Part shown: one piece after another, positions 7,355-16,029 of the stretch
Layout: every line of letters begins with the position of its first letter
Position numbering within the stretch: position 1 is the stretch's first letter
Source of the DNA: JBKPNZ01 sp046732895
GTDB lineage: Bacteria; Actinomycetota; Thermoleophilia; Solirubrobacterales; 70-9
Direction: 5' to 3'
Assembly: GCA_046732895.1 (NCBI GenBank)
Contig: JBKPNZ010000012.1
Coordinates: 1-27,838 of the forward strand
DNA length: 27,838 nt
Notes under the pieces: generated by a model
Told to the model about the DNA's origin: nothing
The model's database searches: none
The model's input: only the letters and a program-made list of their open reading frames with translations
Made by a program: the position numbers and the translations under genes

Positions 7355-9724
7355 CTAAGGCCTTCTGCGCCGGTCGAGATTCCCGTCGGACCAGTCGCCA
7401 TAGCCGCCGCAGGACGTGAATTCACGAGTGAGGCGCTCCCCAGCGCCTGGGCTGGGGGACGTCGCACCAGCAATGTAGTTCGGCCCCACAGGGGTCGCGG
7501 CGATCGCGCCGAGGTGAGCGACCGAGCTCGCCCCCATGAGCCTCCCGGCTAGCGGTGGCTGCTCGACCGACGCCCCGATGCGGACCGGCTCCTTCCCGGT
7601 TACATCGATGGCGCCTGCCGGCCAGTAGGGCACCACCCCGCGATAGTCGAGGTTGCCTGGTAGCTCAGCATCGAGCCCAGGGGCGGTAACTGTCACCGGC
7701 CGGGTCGAGTCGTACTGGATGGAGAGATTCCAGTGCCCAGGCGAAAGATCGAGGACAATGCTCGCGGCCGAGCCATCCTCGATTGTCGTCGAGGACCAGC
7801 CGTCCGCGGTTGCGACCACCGGCGGTCGTTGAAACACGGCTACGTGCGGGCCACCGCTCGTCGGGAACGACCCGTCGATAAAGGCTTGACCTTGGTGCGC
7901 CCGGATCGTCTCGGCGAAGCTGCACACGTAGGCTCGGCCTGGCTCTTCGTCCTTTTCGATCGGCCGCCGCCTCGAGTCAATCTTCCCCGCCTTCCAGAGG
8001 ACGTACGAAGGCGTCTGCATGGCGACCTGGTATCCCGGCGGCGGTCCGCTCGCGTATGCGGCGCGGGTGGTGAGCACATACGGGAAGCGGGCGAGCGTCG
8101 ACGCCTTCACGGCATCGAAGTCGAACTTCGAGCCCACGTTCTTCAGGTCGAAGTTCGGCTTTACGAAGTAGGGGTCGTAGAAGTTGCGCACGTGCGTGAA
8201 CGGCTTCGCGCCGCGCAGCTCATACAGCACGAAGTTGTCCCGCCCCAGGAAGAGGAGCTTCTTGCCTTCGACGAGCGGGCGGATCTGGGCGAGCTCTTGC
8301 ATGTGGTCCTCGGGCGCCACGGGCGCCTGGCGCAGGACGAGAAAGCTCGACAGAGCGGCACCGACCGCCAGCGCCGTCGCCAGCGCGACAAGCGGCAAAC
8401 GGCGTCGCGTCGGTTCGAGCAGCCCCCCGAGGGCGACCAGCATCACTAGCGGCGCCGTGATCGCCAGCGCCTTCCCGGACGTGTAGACCGTGCCGAAGGC
8501 GCGCGCACCCGCATAGATGACGAGGGCCGTTCCGAGCGCGGCGGGCAGCGCCCAGCCGAAGCGGCGGATCCAGCGCGGCAGCGCCACCACGAGCGCCGCC
8601 GCAGCGACAAGGGCGCCGAGGTAGAAGGCGGCGGCAGGAAGGCTGCCCGCACCCGCCGACAGCCGGAACTCGCTCGTCGGCCAGATGCCGAGCGCCTCCA
8701 GCGGCGAGAGGTAACCGTGGAGATTGCCCAGGCCCCCTTCGTTCGCGCGGCTCGGATCGAATGCACGGAAGTGGGTGAAATCGGCGATGCGGCCCCAGTC
8801 GGGCGCCGTCGCTATCAGCAGGATGGCAAGGCCGGCTCCGACGATCACCGCAATCGGGCGCCTGTCCGGGAGTCGGCGTGTGCGGAGCGACTCCATTCCG
8901 CCCCACAGCAAGAGCGTTCCGGCCAGCCAGAAGAGGCCGGGGAAGCTGTAGGCGTAGACGGAGCCGGCGGCGATCACCCCGAGGGGAATCGCCGATCGCC
9001 AGTCACGGACGGCGGGCAGGAGCAGCGCGAAGCCGAGGAGGAGCAGGGCCATGATCGGCTCCTTGAACGCCTCCTGGGCGAGGTAGGCGGCTGCCATGTA
9101 CGGAAGGGCGACGAGCGCGCCGGCAGCGACGCGCACCGTGGTGCGCAGGCCCGTCATCGTCTCGACGGCGACGAGCGCGGTGAGGGCCGGAATCGCGAGC
9201 ACGAGGCCGGCGAACGCATCGATGAGATCGGTGCCGAACATCGACGAGATCCCCGCCATCAGGGCGTGAGGGCCAACGGGATATCCCTGATGGATCAGGA
9301 CCGGCTCGGGCGAGAACCGAGTGTCGAGCCAGTCCGCGAGCAGAAGGTGCGACGCCATGTCGTCGTTGACCAGGCCCACACCGAGGATGCCCACGCGGCC
9401 GGCGGCGATGAACGGGATCGCGGCCAGCAATGCGGCCAGCGCGCCGGCCGCGAGGTCCGCAGGCGCGGCGGCGAGAAAGCCCCGGGCGGGACGACGCCAG
9501 ACGATGAGCGCCGCGGCAAGCGCCAGCACGACGACTGCAACGGCGACCGCCGTTCCGTGCCCCGGCAGGCGAATCGCAACTCCCGCCGTCACCAGCAGCA
9601 GAGCGAGGCCCACGGGGCCCGCAAGCCAGGTGCACTCGCGACGTCCGCACAGCGCGAGCGTGGCCTGCCCGACGAGCAGCGAGAAAGCGGCGATCAACGC
9701 CAGCGATGCGAGGGCGCCCAGCAA
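7355..9724 (-). CDS. Large polytopic membrane protein with extracytoplasmic C-terminal domain (GT-C-like, function unknown)
   Basis: This 789-aa protein has a hydrophobic N-terminal half (roughly residues 1-460, a dozen or more transmembrane segments) and a soluble C-terminal region (about 470-789). In the first large loop NDDMASHLLLADWL (120-133) sits where GT-C glycosyltransferases such as the PMT/ArnT/GT39 groups carry acidic catalytic residues, and the overall layout is similar. I infer a lipid-linked-sugar glycosyltransferase or related envelope enzyme, but no signature is decisive. The soluble part includes LLFLGRDNFVLYELRG, repeated Tyr/Phe-rich segments and a beta-rich end. The start is a TTG at 9722-9724 with no clear ribosome-binding site; a start a few codons downstream is possible. 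It lies between asd and the antiporter on the same strand. Confidence 0.75.
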   Translation of the reverse strand: MLGALASLALIAAFSLLVGQATLALCGRRECTWLAGPVGLALLLVTAGVAIRLPGHGTAVAVAVVVLALAAALIVWRRPARGFLAAAPADLAAGALAALLAAIPFIAAGRVGILGVGLVNDDMASHLLLADWLDTRFSPEPVLIHQGYPVGPHALMAGISSMFGTDLIDAFAGLVLAIPALTALVAVETMTGLRTTVRVAAGALVALPYMAAAYLAQEAFKEPIMALLLLGFALLLPAVRDWRSAIPLGVIAAGSVYAYSFPGLFWLAGTLLLWGGMESLRTRRLPDRRPIAVIVGAGLAILLIATAPDWGRIADFTHFRAFDPSRANEGGLGNLHGYLSPLEALGIWPTSEFRLSAGAGSLPAAAFYLGALVAAAALVVALPRWIRRFGWALPAALGTALVIYAGARAFGTVYTSGKALAITAPLVMLVALGGLLEPTRRRLPLVALATALAVGAALSSFLVLRQAPVAPEDHMQELAQIRPLVEGKKLLFLGRDNFVLYELRGAKPFTHVRNFYDPYFVKPNFDLKNVGSKFDFDAVKASTLARFPYVLTTRAAYASGPPPGYQVAMQTPSYVLWKAGKIDSRRRPIEKDEEPGRAYVCSFAETIRAHQGQAFIDGSFPTSGGPHVAVFQRPPVVATADGWSSTTIEDGSAASIVLDLSPGHWNLSIQYDSTRPVTVTAPGLDAELPGNLDYRGVVPYWPAGAIDVTGKEPVRIGASVEQPPLAGRLMGASSVAHLGAIAATPVGPNYIAGATSPSPGAGERLTREFTSCGGYGDWSDGNLDRRRRP

Positions 9725-9740
9725 GCGCGCGGATCGTAGA

Positions 9741-9774
9741 GGGGTCAGACCCCCTCATGAAGGGGCCTGAGCCC
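9741..9774. repeat. GGGGTCAGACCCC palindrome with a degenerate second copy
   Basis: GGGGTC-A-GACCCC (9741-9753) is a perfect 6-bp inverted repeat. After an 8-nt spacer a degenerate copy, GGGGCCTGAGCCC (9762-9774), follows. The pair lies in the 70-bp gap between the asd stop and the start of the membrane protein gene, all on the minus strand. It may act as a weak terminator for lysC-asd or as a protein-binding site. Short GGGGTC/GACCCC palindromes are recurrent in many bacterial genomes, so a repeat family is also possible. Confidence 0.55.
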
Positions 9775-9794
9775 GTTTGAACGCAGGGTGAGCG

Positions 9795-10826
9795 TCAGCT
9801 CGCGACGCCGACCAGGGCGCGCTCGTGCAGGAGCTCGGCGATCTGCACGGCGTTGGTCGCGGCGCCCTTGCGCAGGTTGTCGCCGACCACCCAGAGGTTG
9901 AGGCAGCGCTCGTGCGAGGGGTCGCGCCGGATCCGGCCAACGAGGACCTCGTCCCTTCCGGCGGCGTCGAGCGCCAGCGGATAGACGCCCTCGGCGGGGG
10001 CGTCGACGACCAGCACCCCAGGCGCGTCGGCGAGCAGGGTGCGGCATTCGTCGGGCGAGAGCGGATCGCGCGTCTGGAGGTTCACCGACTCGGAGTGGCC
10101 CGCGATGACCGGCACCCGGGCGCACGTGGCCGAGATCGGAAGCTCCGCCTCGCTGACACCCAGGATCTTGCGCGTCTCGGCCATCACCTTGCGCTCCTCG
10201 GTCGTGTAGTCGTCGCCGTCCTTGAAGGTCTCCACCTGGGGGATGACGTTGAAGGCGATCTGGTGCGGGTAGACCTCGGCGCTCGCCTGCTCCCCGGCCA
10301 GCACGGCGCGCGACTGCTCGTTGAGCTCCGCGATCGCCCGGCGCCCGGTCCCCGACACCGACTGATAGGTGGAGACAACGATCCGCTCGATCCCGACGGC
10401 CCGATGGATGGGCGCGATCGCCGTCACCATCGCCATCGCCGTGCAGTTGGGGTTGGCGATGATCCCCCGATGCGACGCGATCGCATCGGCGTTCACCTCG
10501 GGGATCACCAGCGGCACCTCGGGATCCATCCGCCAGAAGCTCGTGTTGTCGACGACAACCGCGCCGGCCTCGACGATCCGCGGTGCCCACTGCGCGCTCA
10601 CGGCCCCGCCGGCCGACGAGAGCACGAGATCCAGACCCTGGATCGCCTCGTCGGTGAGGACCTGGACGTCGACCTCGTCGGTGCCGAACGCAACCCGCTT
10701 GCCGGCCGAGCGCTGGGAGGCCAGGGGCACGAGCTCGCCGACCGGGAAGTCGCGCTCGCGCAGGACCTCGAGCATCGTCGAACCGACGGCGCCCGTTGCG
10801 CCCAGCACCCCGACGCGATAGCTCAC
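9795..10826 (-). CDS. asd: Aspartate-semialdehyde dehydrogenase
   Basis: This 343-aa enzyme reduces aspartyl phosphate to aspartate semialdehyde with NADPH, the branch point to lysine/diaminopimelate, threonine and methionine. The N-terminal NADP motif is GATGAVGSTML (9-19). The nucleophile is C128 in ANPNCTAMAM. Substrate-binding R237 and general-base H244 are in CARVPVIAGHSES. The C-terminal VVGDNLRKGAATNAVQIAEL is the family's closing signature. The ATG (10824-10826) overlaps the aspartokinase stop in ATGA, so the two are translationally coupled, the classic actinobacterial lysC-asd pair. Length is typical and nothing is missing. Confidence 0.97.
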   Translation of the reverse strand: MSYRVGVLGATGAVGSTMLEVLRERDFPVGELVPLASQRSAGKRVAFGTDEVDVQVLTDEAIQGLDLVLSSAGGAVSAQWAPRIVEAGAVVVDNTSFWRMDPEVPLVIPEVNADAIASHRGIIANPNCTAMAMVTAIAPIHRAVGIERIVVSTYQSVSGTGRRAIAELNEQSRAVLAGEQASAEVYPHQIAFNVIPQVETFKDGDDYTTEERKVMAETRKILGVSEAELPISATCARVPVIAGHSESVNLQTRDPLSPDECRTLLADAPGVLVVDAPAEGVYPLALDAAGRDEVLVGRIRRDPSHERCLNLWVVGDNLRKGAATNAVQIAELLHERALVGVAS

Positions 10827-12106
10827 GACGCCACCGTGGGCCGGTGCTCGCCGCTCGGATCCTCCTCGCGGACGGCCTCAATCCCGAGCTCGAACGCCTC
10901 ATGGAGGCCCTGCACCGCATCCGAGACCCGCTCCGCGGCGATGATGCACGAGATCTTGATCGGCGACGTCGAGATCATCTCGATGTTGATCCCGGCATCC
11001 CCGAGGGTGCGGAAGACCTTCGCGGCGACGCCCGGGTGACTGCGCATGCCGGCGCCGACAATCGAGACCTTGCCGACGTGGCTGTCGGTGTTGATCCCGT
11101 CGGCGACCTGAGCCCCCTTGAGCGCTCCCGTTGCCGTCGACAGGTCCTCGGTGGCGATTGTGAACGACAGGTCCGCCTTGGAGTCCTGGGACACCGGCTC
11201 GTTCTGGATGATCATGTCGACGTTCACGTTCGCGTCGGCGAGCGCGCCGAAGACCTTTCCGGCGACGCCGGGCTCGTCGCGTAGGCCCGTCAGGGTGACC
11301 CGCGCCTCGTCGGCGTGCGTGACGGCTGTGACTGAGGGTTGCTCCATCGTGACGTCCTCTGCGACGACGAGGGTACCGGTGCCGTCTTCGAACGAACTGC
11401 GGCAATGGATCCGGATTCCGTTGTTTCGCGCGTACTCGACGGCGCGCAGCTGCAGCACCCCGGCGCCGGATGAGGACATCTCCAGCATCTCGTCGAAGGA
11501 CACCATCGACAGCTTCCGCGCGTTCGGCACGATGCGGGGGTCGGCGCTGAACACCCCCGCGACATCCGTGTAGATCTCGCAGACCTCAGCCCCGAGCGCA
11601 GCGGCGATCGCGACCGCCGTGGTGTCCGATCCGCCGCGGCCGAGCGTCGTCACATCGAAGCTGTCGCCCGAGACACCCTGGAAGCCGGCGACGAGCACGA
11701 TGCGGTCCTCGTCGAGCGCGCGCCGGATGCGATCGGCCCGCACGTCGAGGATCCGCGCCTTGGTGTGGGAGGAGTCGGTGACGATTCCCGCCTGTGAGCC
11801 GGTGAGCGAAATCGCCTGGTGGCCCAGGTCGTTGATCGCCATTGCGCAGAGCGCGCACGAGATCCGCTCGCCGACCGACAGCAGCATGTCCATCTCCCGC
11901 GGATCGGGGCGGGCCGAGACCTCCTGAGCCATCTCGACCAGCTCGTCGGTGGTCTGGCCGCGGGCGGAGAGCACGGCGACGACGTGGCTGCCGCGCTCAC
12001 GCGCGGCGACGATGCGCGCCGCCGCACGCCGGATGTCGTCCGGGCCTGCGACCGAAGTGCCGCCGAACTTCATGACCACCATCTCTTGAGCTGCCGCCTG
12101 CGCCAT
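10823..12106 (-). CDS. lysC: Aspartate kinase (lysine-sensitive type, alpha subunit and full-length frame)
   Basis: This 427-aa kinase phosphorylates aspartate, the first step of the aspartate amino-acid pathway. The kinase domain has VVMKFGGTSVAG (10-21), LSVGERIS (76-83) and TTLGRGGSDTTAVA (153-166). Two ACT domains (about 265-340 and 345-410) bind the feedback effectors. The start at 12106 is chosen because TGAGG sits 7 nt upstream; M9, directly before VVMKFGG, lacks a good site. M254 is preceded by AGAGGA at ideal spacing and lies where the separate beta subunit starts in Corynebacterium and Bacillus, so the gene probably also makes a 174-aa regulatory subunit (10823-11347). It overlaps asd by 4 bp and diverges from the GH3-like gene with a 27-bp gap. 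Confidence 0.96.
   Translation of the reverse strand: MAQAAAQEMVVMKFGGTSVAGPDDIRRAAARIVAARERGSHVVAVLSARGQTTDELVEMAQEVSARPDPREMDMLLSVGERISCALCAMAINDLGHQAISLTGSQAGIVTDSSHTKARILDVRADRIRRALDEDRIVLVAGFQGVSGDSFDVTTLGRGGSDTTAVAIAAALGAEVCEIYTDVAGVFSADPRIVPNARKLSMVSFDEMLEMSSSGAGVLQLRAVEYARNNGIRIHCRSSFEDGTGTLVVAEDVTMEQPSVTAVTHADEARVTLTGLRDEPGVAGKVFGALADANVNVDMIIQNEPVSQDSKADLSFTIATEDLSTATGALKGAQVADGINTDSHVGKVSIVGAGMRSHPGVAAKVFRTLGDAGINIEMISTSPIKISCIIAAERVSDAVQGLHEAFELGIEAVREEDPSGEHRPTVAS
11345..11360 (-). promoter_or_regulatory. Internal ribosome-binding site and ATG for the aspartokinase beta subunit
   Basis: On the minus strand AGAGGA (11360-11355) is followed after 7 nt by an in-frame ATG (11347-11345) at codon 254 of lysC. 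The resulting 174-aa product would hold just the two ACT domains, starting MEQPSVTAVTHADEARVT. Known aspartokinase II and corynebacterial LysC beta subunits start at the equivalent place. Confidence 0.75.
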
Positions 12107-12133
12107 GCGAACGCCTCAGAATACGCGCCGAGC

Positions 12134-13339
12134 ATGGAGGGTTCGGCTGCCGAGAGGCGCGAGCGCAGGCGATCTGCACAGCGAAGGACGATGCGGCGGC
12201 GGCGCGTCGCCGCGGTGCTCGTGACCATCGCCGCCACCGCGGGGGTCTGGTTCGTGTTCCTGCGAGGCGGAGACGAGAGCGCCGAGGGCGCCAAGGAGGG
12301 GCACGATGCCGGGGTCTCGCAGCCGGTCGCGCACCTGGTCCGCGAGATGACGCCCGCCGAGCGGGTCGACCAGATTCTGCTGCTCGGTTTCGACGGGGTT
12401 GACTCATCCAGTCCCGCCATCGCCGAGCTTCGCTCCCGCCAGCTCGGCGGCATCCTGGTCGGCCCCGCGAACTGGATGAGCCGCGATCAGGGCGCTTCCC
12501 TCGTCGGGGCGCTGCGCTCCGCGGGCCTCGCGGAGGACCGCATCTCGCCGCTGATCGTCGCCACCCAGGAAGGCGGCCCGGACCGCTCCTATCCTGATCT
12601 GCCGCCCGCCGAGCGCGAGATCGACATCGGCGACACCGGTTCGGTCCCGCAAGCGGAGGCGTGGGCGCGGGAGACGGCCACGGCGTTGCGCTCGGTCGGG
12701 TTCGACCTCGACATCTTCCCCGTCGCCGACGTCGCCACCCTCGACAGCCCGCTCGCCGACCGCGCCTTCTCCGACGACGCATCGACCGCTGCGGCGATGA
12801 CTGCCGCCTCGATCCGCGGGTGCCGTGACGCCCGCTTCGCCTGCGCTCCCCTTCACTTCCCCGGGCTCGGCGCCGCCTCTCAGGACACCGACGAAGGCCC
12901 GGCGACGGTCAGCCTGGATGCCATGTCGCTGACCAATCGCGACCTGGCCGTCTTCCGGGCAGCCTTCGACGAGCACGCCCCCGCCGTCGAGCTGTCGCTC
13001 GCGTTCTACGCCGCCTACGACGCCGTGACGCCCGCGGCGACCTCGCCGGAGATCACCACCACCTTGCTGCGCGACGATCTCGGCTTCAAGGGCGTGGCGA
13101 TCACCGACGATCTCGATGCCGGCGCGGTCAAGGCGACCTCCACCGTCCCAGCGGCCGCGGTGGCGGCGGTCCAGGCCGGCGCCGACCTGGTCCGCATCGA
13201 CTCGCCCGAAGAGCAGGACTCCGCTCGAGCGGCGCTCCTCCGCGCAGCCCGGTCAGGTGAGATCCCCGAGCAGCGTCTGGAGGAGGCCGCCGGTCGCGTG
13301 CTCGAGCTGAAGCGGAGCCTGGGACTGCTGCGTCTGTGA
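12134..13339 (+). CDS. Membrane-anchored GH3 (NagZ-like) domain protein with altered active site
   Basis: This 401-aa protein has an Arg-rich cytoplasmic tail, one N-terminal membrane anchor (RVAAVLVTIAATAGVWFVFL, 24-43) and an extracytoplasmic glycoside hydrolase family 3 N-terminal barrel (about 65-400). The nucleophile motif is kept: ITDDLDAGAV (D325). Other NagZ hallmarks are changed. The D-QEGGR-R substrate loop reads TQEGGPDRS (144-152); KHFPGHG reads LHFPGLG (240-246); and the D-S-H catalytic dyad segment reads DTD (251-253). It may be a binding or regulatory protein rather than a beta-N-acetylglucosaminidase. The ATG at 12134 may be leaderless; ATG 12191, after GAAGGA, would give a 382-aa form with the same anchor. 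A divergent promoter is shared with lysC. Confidence 0.8.
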   Translation: MEGSAAERRERRRSAQRRTMRRRRVAAVLVTIAATAGVWFVFLRGGDESAEGAKEGHDAGVSQPVAHLVREMTPAERVDQILLLGFDGVDSSSPAIAELRSRQLGGILVGPANWMSRDQGASLVGALRSAGLAEDRISPLIVATQEGGPDRSYPDLPPAEREIDIGDTGSVPQAEAWARETATALRSVGFDLDIFPVADVATLDSPLADRAFSDDASTAAAMTAASIRGCRDARFACAPLHFPGLGAASQDTDEGPATVSLDAMSLTNRDLAVFRAAFDEHAPAVELSLAFYAAYDAVTPAATSPEITTTLLRDDLGFKGVAITDDLDAGAVKATSTVPAAAVAAVQAGADLVRIDSPEEQDSARAALLRAARSGEIPEQRLEEAAGRVLELKRSLGLLRL

Positions 13340-13356
13340 CCCAGCTCACATCCGCT

Positions 13357-13377
13357 GATATATCGCGGTGATATATC
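13357..13377. promoter_or_regulatory. Paired GATATATC operator/promoter of the padR gene
   Basis: GATATATC occurs at 13357-13364 and again at 13370-13377, separated by GCGGT; each half is itself palindromic. It is an AT-rich island directly before the PadR-family gene start at 13388. TATATC at 13372-13377 could be the -10 box of a nearly leaderless transcript, so a bound repressor would block RNA polymerase. PadR regulators usually repress their own gene and a linked transporter, so this is the likely autoregulatory site. Confidence 0.75.
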
Positions 13378-13387
13378 TCTCGGACAC

Positions 13388-13915
13388 ATGGAACTCAGCC
13401 CGACCGCATACGTGATCCTGGGGATGCTCTCCTGGCGCCCGATGTCCGGGTACGACATCAAGGCGATCGTCGACCGCTCAACGCGCTTCTTCTGGGCCGC
13501 CAGCTACGGCCAGATCTACCCGGAGCTCCGTCGCCTCGCCGAGGGCGGGCTGATCGAGGCCGAGGGCTCTGAGGGCGGGCGGCGGCGCACCGCGTACCGG
13601 CTGACGGGCGCGGGCAGCAAGGAGCTTCGCAGTTGGCTGGACGAACAGCCCGACACCTACGAGATGCGTGACGAAGCGCTGCTGAAGCTCTTCTTCGCCT
13701 CGGCCTCTCCCGGCGCCGCCCTTCGGGCGCTGGAGGCGAAGCGCGCGCGGCACGACGCGATCGCCACGGAGCTCCGCGCGATCGAGGCCACCGGTAAGCC
13801 CGAGGGCTCCGCCGGCCTCGTTCTGCGCTACGGAATCGACTGCAACACCTGGATGGCCCACTGGTGCGAAGGGGCCATCGCCGAGCTTGGGGGCAAGGAA
13901 AGGAAGGTCGCCTGA
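13388..13915 (+). CDS. PadR-family transcriptional regulator
   Basis: This 175-aa protein has a PadR winged helix at residues 1-80: ILGMLSWRPMSGYDIKAIVD, then YGQIYPELRRLAEGGLIEAE and the wing GGRRRTAYRLTGAG. A C-terminal Vir-like dimerisation region (about 95-165) is helical. PadR proteins are ligand-responsive repressors of detoxification and efflux genes. A paired GATATATC site lies just upstream, and its stop overlaps the start of the MMPL transporter gene (TGATG), so the transporter is the obvious target. The ligand cannot be inferred. Confidence 0.93.
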   Translation: MELSPTAYVILGMLSWRPMSGYDIKAIVDRSTRFFWAASYGQIYPELRRLAEGGLIEAEGSEGGRRRTAYRLTGAGSKELRSWLDEQPDTYEMRDEALLKLFFASASPGAALRALEAKRARHDAIATELRAIEATGKPEGSAGLVLRYGIDCNTWMAHWCEGAIAELGGKERKVA

Positions 13916-16029
13916 TGTTCGACGCTCTCGCAAGACTGGCCACCTCGCATGGTCGCAGTGTCGTGATCATCGCCGTGCTGGTGGCGCTCGTCGCCGGAGC
14001 GCTCGGCAGCTCGGTCGCCGATCGCCTCGACCCGTACGGCGCGGACGATCCGAGCACCGAATCGGTGATCGCGACCGATCGGCTCGAGGACGCCGGTTAC
14101 CGGGCGACGAACGTGGTCGTGCTCGTCGACGGCATCGACGTCAGCTCCGCCGCCGGCCAGGCGAGGATCCAGAGCCTGACCAAGGAGCTCGAGGCCGACC
14201 ACTCGGTGCAGGCCGTCACGAGCTACCTCACCACGCAGTCGAAGGCATTCGTCGCGCGCGATGGCGACTCCACGTATCTCGCGGTCAGCCTGAAGCCAAC
14301 CGAGGACGACCAGGTTCAAGACGCCGGCGAGCGGATCGCCGACCGCTTCGGCGACAGGCCCGGGATCAGCGTCGGCGGCAACGCCGTCGCCCAGCAGCAG
14401 GTCAACAACACGGTCGAGCAGGACCTGCGCACCGCCGAGCTCTACGCCTTCCCGATCCTCTTCCTGCTCTCGCTGCTCTTCTTCCGCAGTCTCGTGGCCG
14501 CCGCCCTGCCGCTGCTGGTCGGCGGGCTCGCGATCGTCGGCACCTTCCTCATGCTGCGCATCGCGAGCGAGGTCGGATCGATCTCGATCTTCGCGCTCAA
14601 CCTCGTCACCGGCCTGGGGCTCGGGCTGGCGATCGACTACAGCCTGTTCATCGTCTCGCGCTACCGCGAGGAGATCGCCCGCTCGGGCCCCGGAGCGGAG
14701 GCGATGCGCCGCACGATGGCCACTGCGGGCCGCACCGTGCTGTTCTCCTCGCTGACCGTCGCCGCCGCGATGGCCGCGCTTCTTGTCTTCCCGCAGCGGT
14801 TCCTCTACTCGATGGGCCTGGGCGGCTCGCTCGTCGCCCTGATCGCCGCCTCGATCGCGCTCATCGTGCTGCCGGCCGTGTTGGCGCTGCTGGGTAATCG
14901 CGTCAACGCGCTCTCCCCCGCATTCCTCCAGCGCCGTGCCGAGCGTGACGCGAGCGCTGCCACGGCGGGCTTCTGGTATCGGCTCTCCCGCCTCGTGATG
15001 CGAGTGCCGGGCCGCGTCGCGGTGTTGAGCGCCACCTTCCTGATCGTCCTCGGCATCCCGTTCTTCTCGATCAACTTCACGTCGGTCGATGCGCAGGTGC
15101 TGCCCGAGGATGCGAGCGCCCGACAGGTGGACGATGCCCTTCGCGCCGACTTCCCGCCCTTCCACGACACACCGATCCAGCTCTCGGTCGAAGGAGGGCC
15201 CGCGGAGGCCCAGAGGATCGCGGAGCAGGCGGGCGCGCTGCCCGGCGTGGCCGAGGTGAACCCGCCTGTCCGCCTCAACGGCGACAACTGGGTGGTCGAG
15301 GTCGTCTCGTCGAACCCACCGCTGAGCGGCGCCAGCCAGGACCTTGTGGACGAAGTGCGCGCCCTCCCCGGCGACGTCCTGGCGACCGGGTTCACAGCCA
15401 GCTATGTGGACCTGCAGTCGTCCCTGGTCGATCACCTGCCGATCGTGCTGGCCCTGGTCTCGATCGCGACCTTCGTCGTGCTGTTCCTGATGACGGGCTC
15501 CGTGATCCTTCCGATCAAGCAGCTCCTGATGAACGTGCTCACCCTGAGCGCCACATTCGGGATTCTTGTTCTGGTCTTCCAGGACGGGCGGTTTGAGGGC
15601 CTGCTGGGCTACACGAGCCAGGGCGGCCTGGAATCGACGATGCCGCTCCTGCTCTTCGCGGTCGTCTTCGGGCTGTCGACGGACTACGGCGTCTTCCTGC
15701 TTGCCCGTATCAAGGAGGCCTACGATTCCGGCGCCTCGAATTCCGAGGCGGTGGCGATCGGCCTCGAGCGGACCGGGCGGATCGTGACCGCCGCCGCGCT
15801 CCTGTTCGCCATCGCGATCGGCGCCTTCGTCACCTCGCAGATCATCTTCATCAAGGAGAACGGCATTGGGACGGCGGTTGCGGTACTGCTCGACGCTACG
15901 ATCGTCCGCGCCCTGCTCGTGCCGTCGCTGATGGAGCTGCTCGGCAAGTGGAATTGGTGGGCACCGCGCCCCCTCCGCCGCCTGCACGAGAAGCTCGGGT
16001 TTGGCGAGGCTTCGGAGCTGCCGGCCTAG
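13915..16029 (+). CDS. MMPL/RND-family membrane transporter
   Basis: This 704-aa transporter has two repeats, each with one membrane segment, an extracytoplasmic domain (about 45-170 and 410-505) and five more membrane segments. The hallmark segment of repeat 1 is GLGLGLAIDYSLFIVSRYRE, and of repeat 2 FGLSTDYGVFLLARIKEAYD, with the Asp-Tyr pairs that carry protons in MmpL3-type proteins. MMPL proteins export lipids, lipopeptides or drugs using the proton gradient; the substrate here is unknown. The ATG at 13915 overlaps the PadR stop and follows AGGAAGG with 7-nt spacing. It ends in CTAG shared with the convergent recR stop. Confidence 0.94.
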   Translation: MFDALARLATSHGRSVVIIAVLVALVAGALGSSVADRLDPYGADDPSTESVIATDRLEDAGYRATNVVVLVDGIDVSSAAGQARIQSLTKELEADHSVQAVTSYLTTQSKAFVARDGDSTYLAVSLKPTEDDQVQDAGERIADRFGDRPGISVGGNAVAQQQVNNTVEQDLRTAELYAFPILFLLSLLFFRSLVAAALPLLVGGLAIVGTFLMLRIASEVGSISIFALNLVTGLGLGLAIDYSLFIVSRYREEIARSGPGAEAMRRTMATAGRTVLFSSLTVAAAMAALLVFPQRFLYSMGLGGSLVALIAASIALIVLPAVLALLGNRVNALSPAFLQRRAERDASAATAGFWYRLSRLVMRVPGRVAVLSATFLIVLGIPFFSINFTSVDAQVLPEDASARQVDDALRADFPPFHDTPIQLSVEGGPAEAQRIAEQAGALPGVAEVNPPVRLNGDNWVVEVVSSNPPLSGASQDLVDEVRALPGDVLATGFTASYVDLQSSLVDHLPIVLALVSIATFVVLFLMTGSVILPIKQLLMNVLTLSATFGILVLVFQDGRFEGLLGYTSQGGLESTMPLLLFAVVFGLSTDYGVFLLARIKEAYDSGASNSEAVAIGLERTGRIVTAAALLFAIAIGAFVTSQIIFIKENGIGTAVAVLLDATIVRALLVPSLMELLGKWNWWAPRPLRRLHEKLGFGEASELPA

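Noticed and set aside
13828..15987. 719-aa minus-strand frame opposite the MMPL gene
   Set aside because: Highly charged, repetitive Arg/Asp/Glu/His composition and no domain; a codon-bias shadow.
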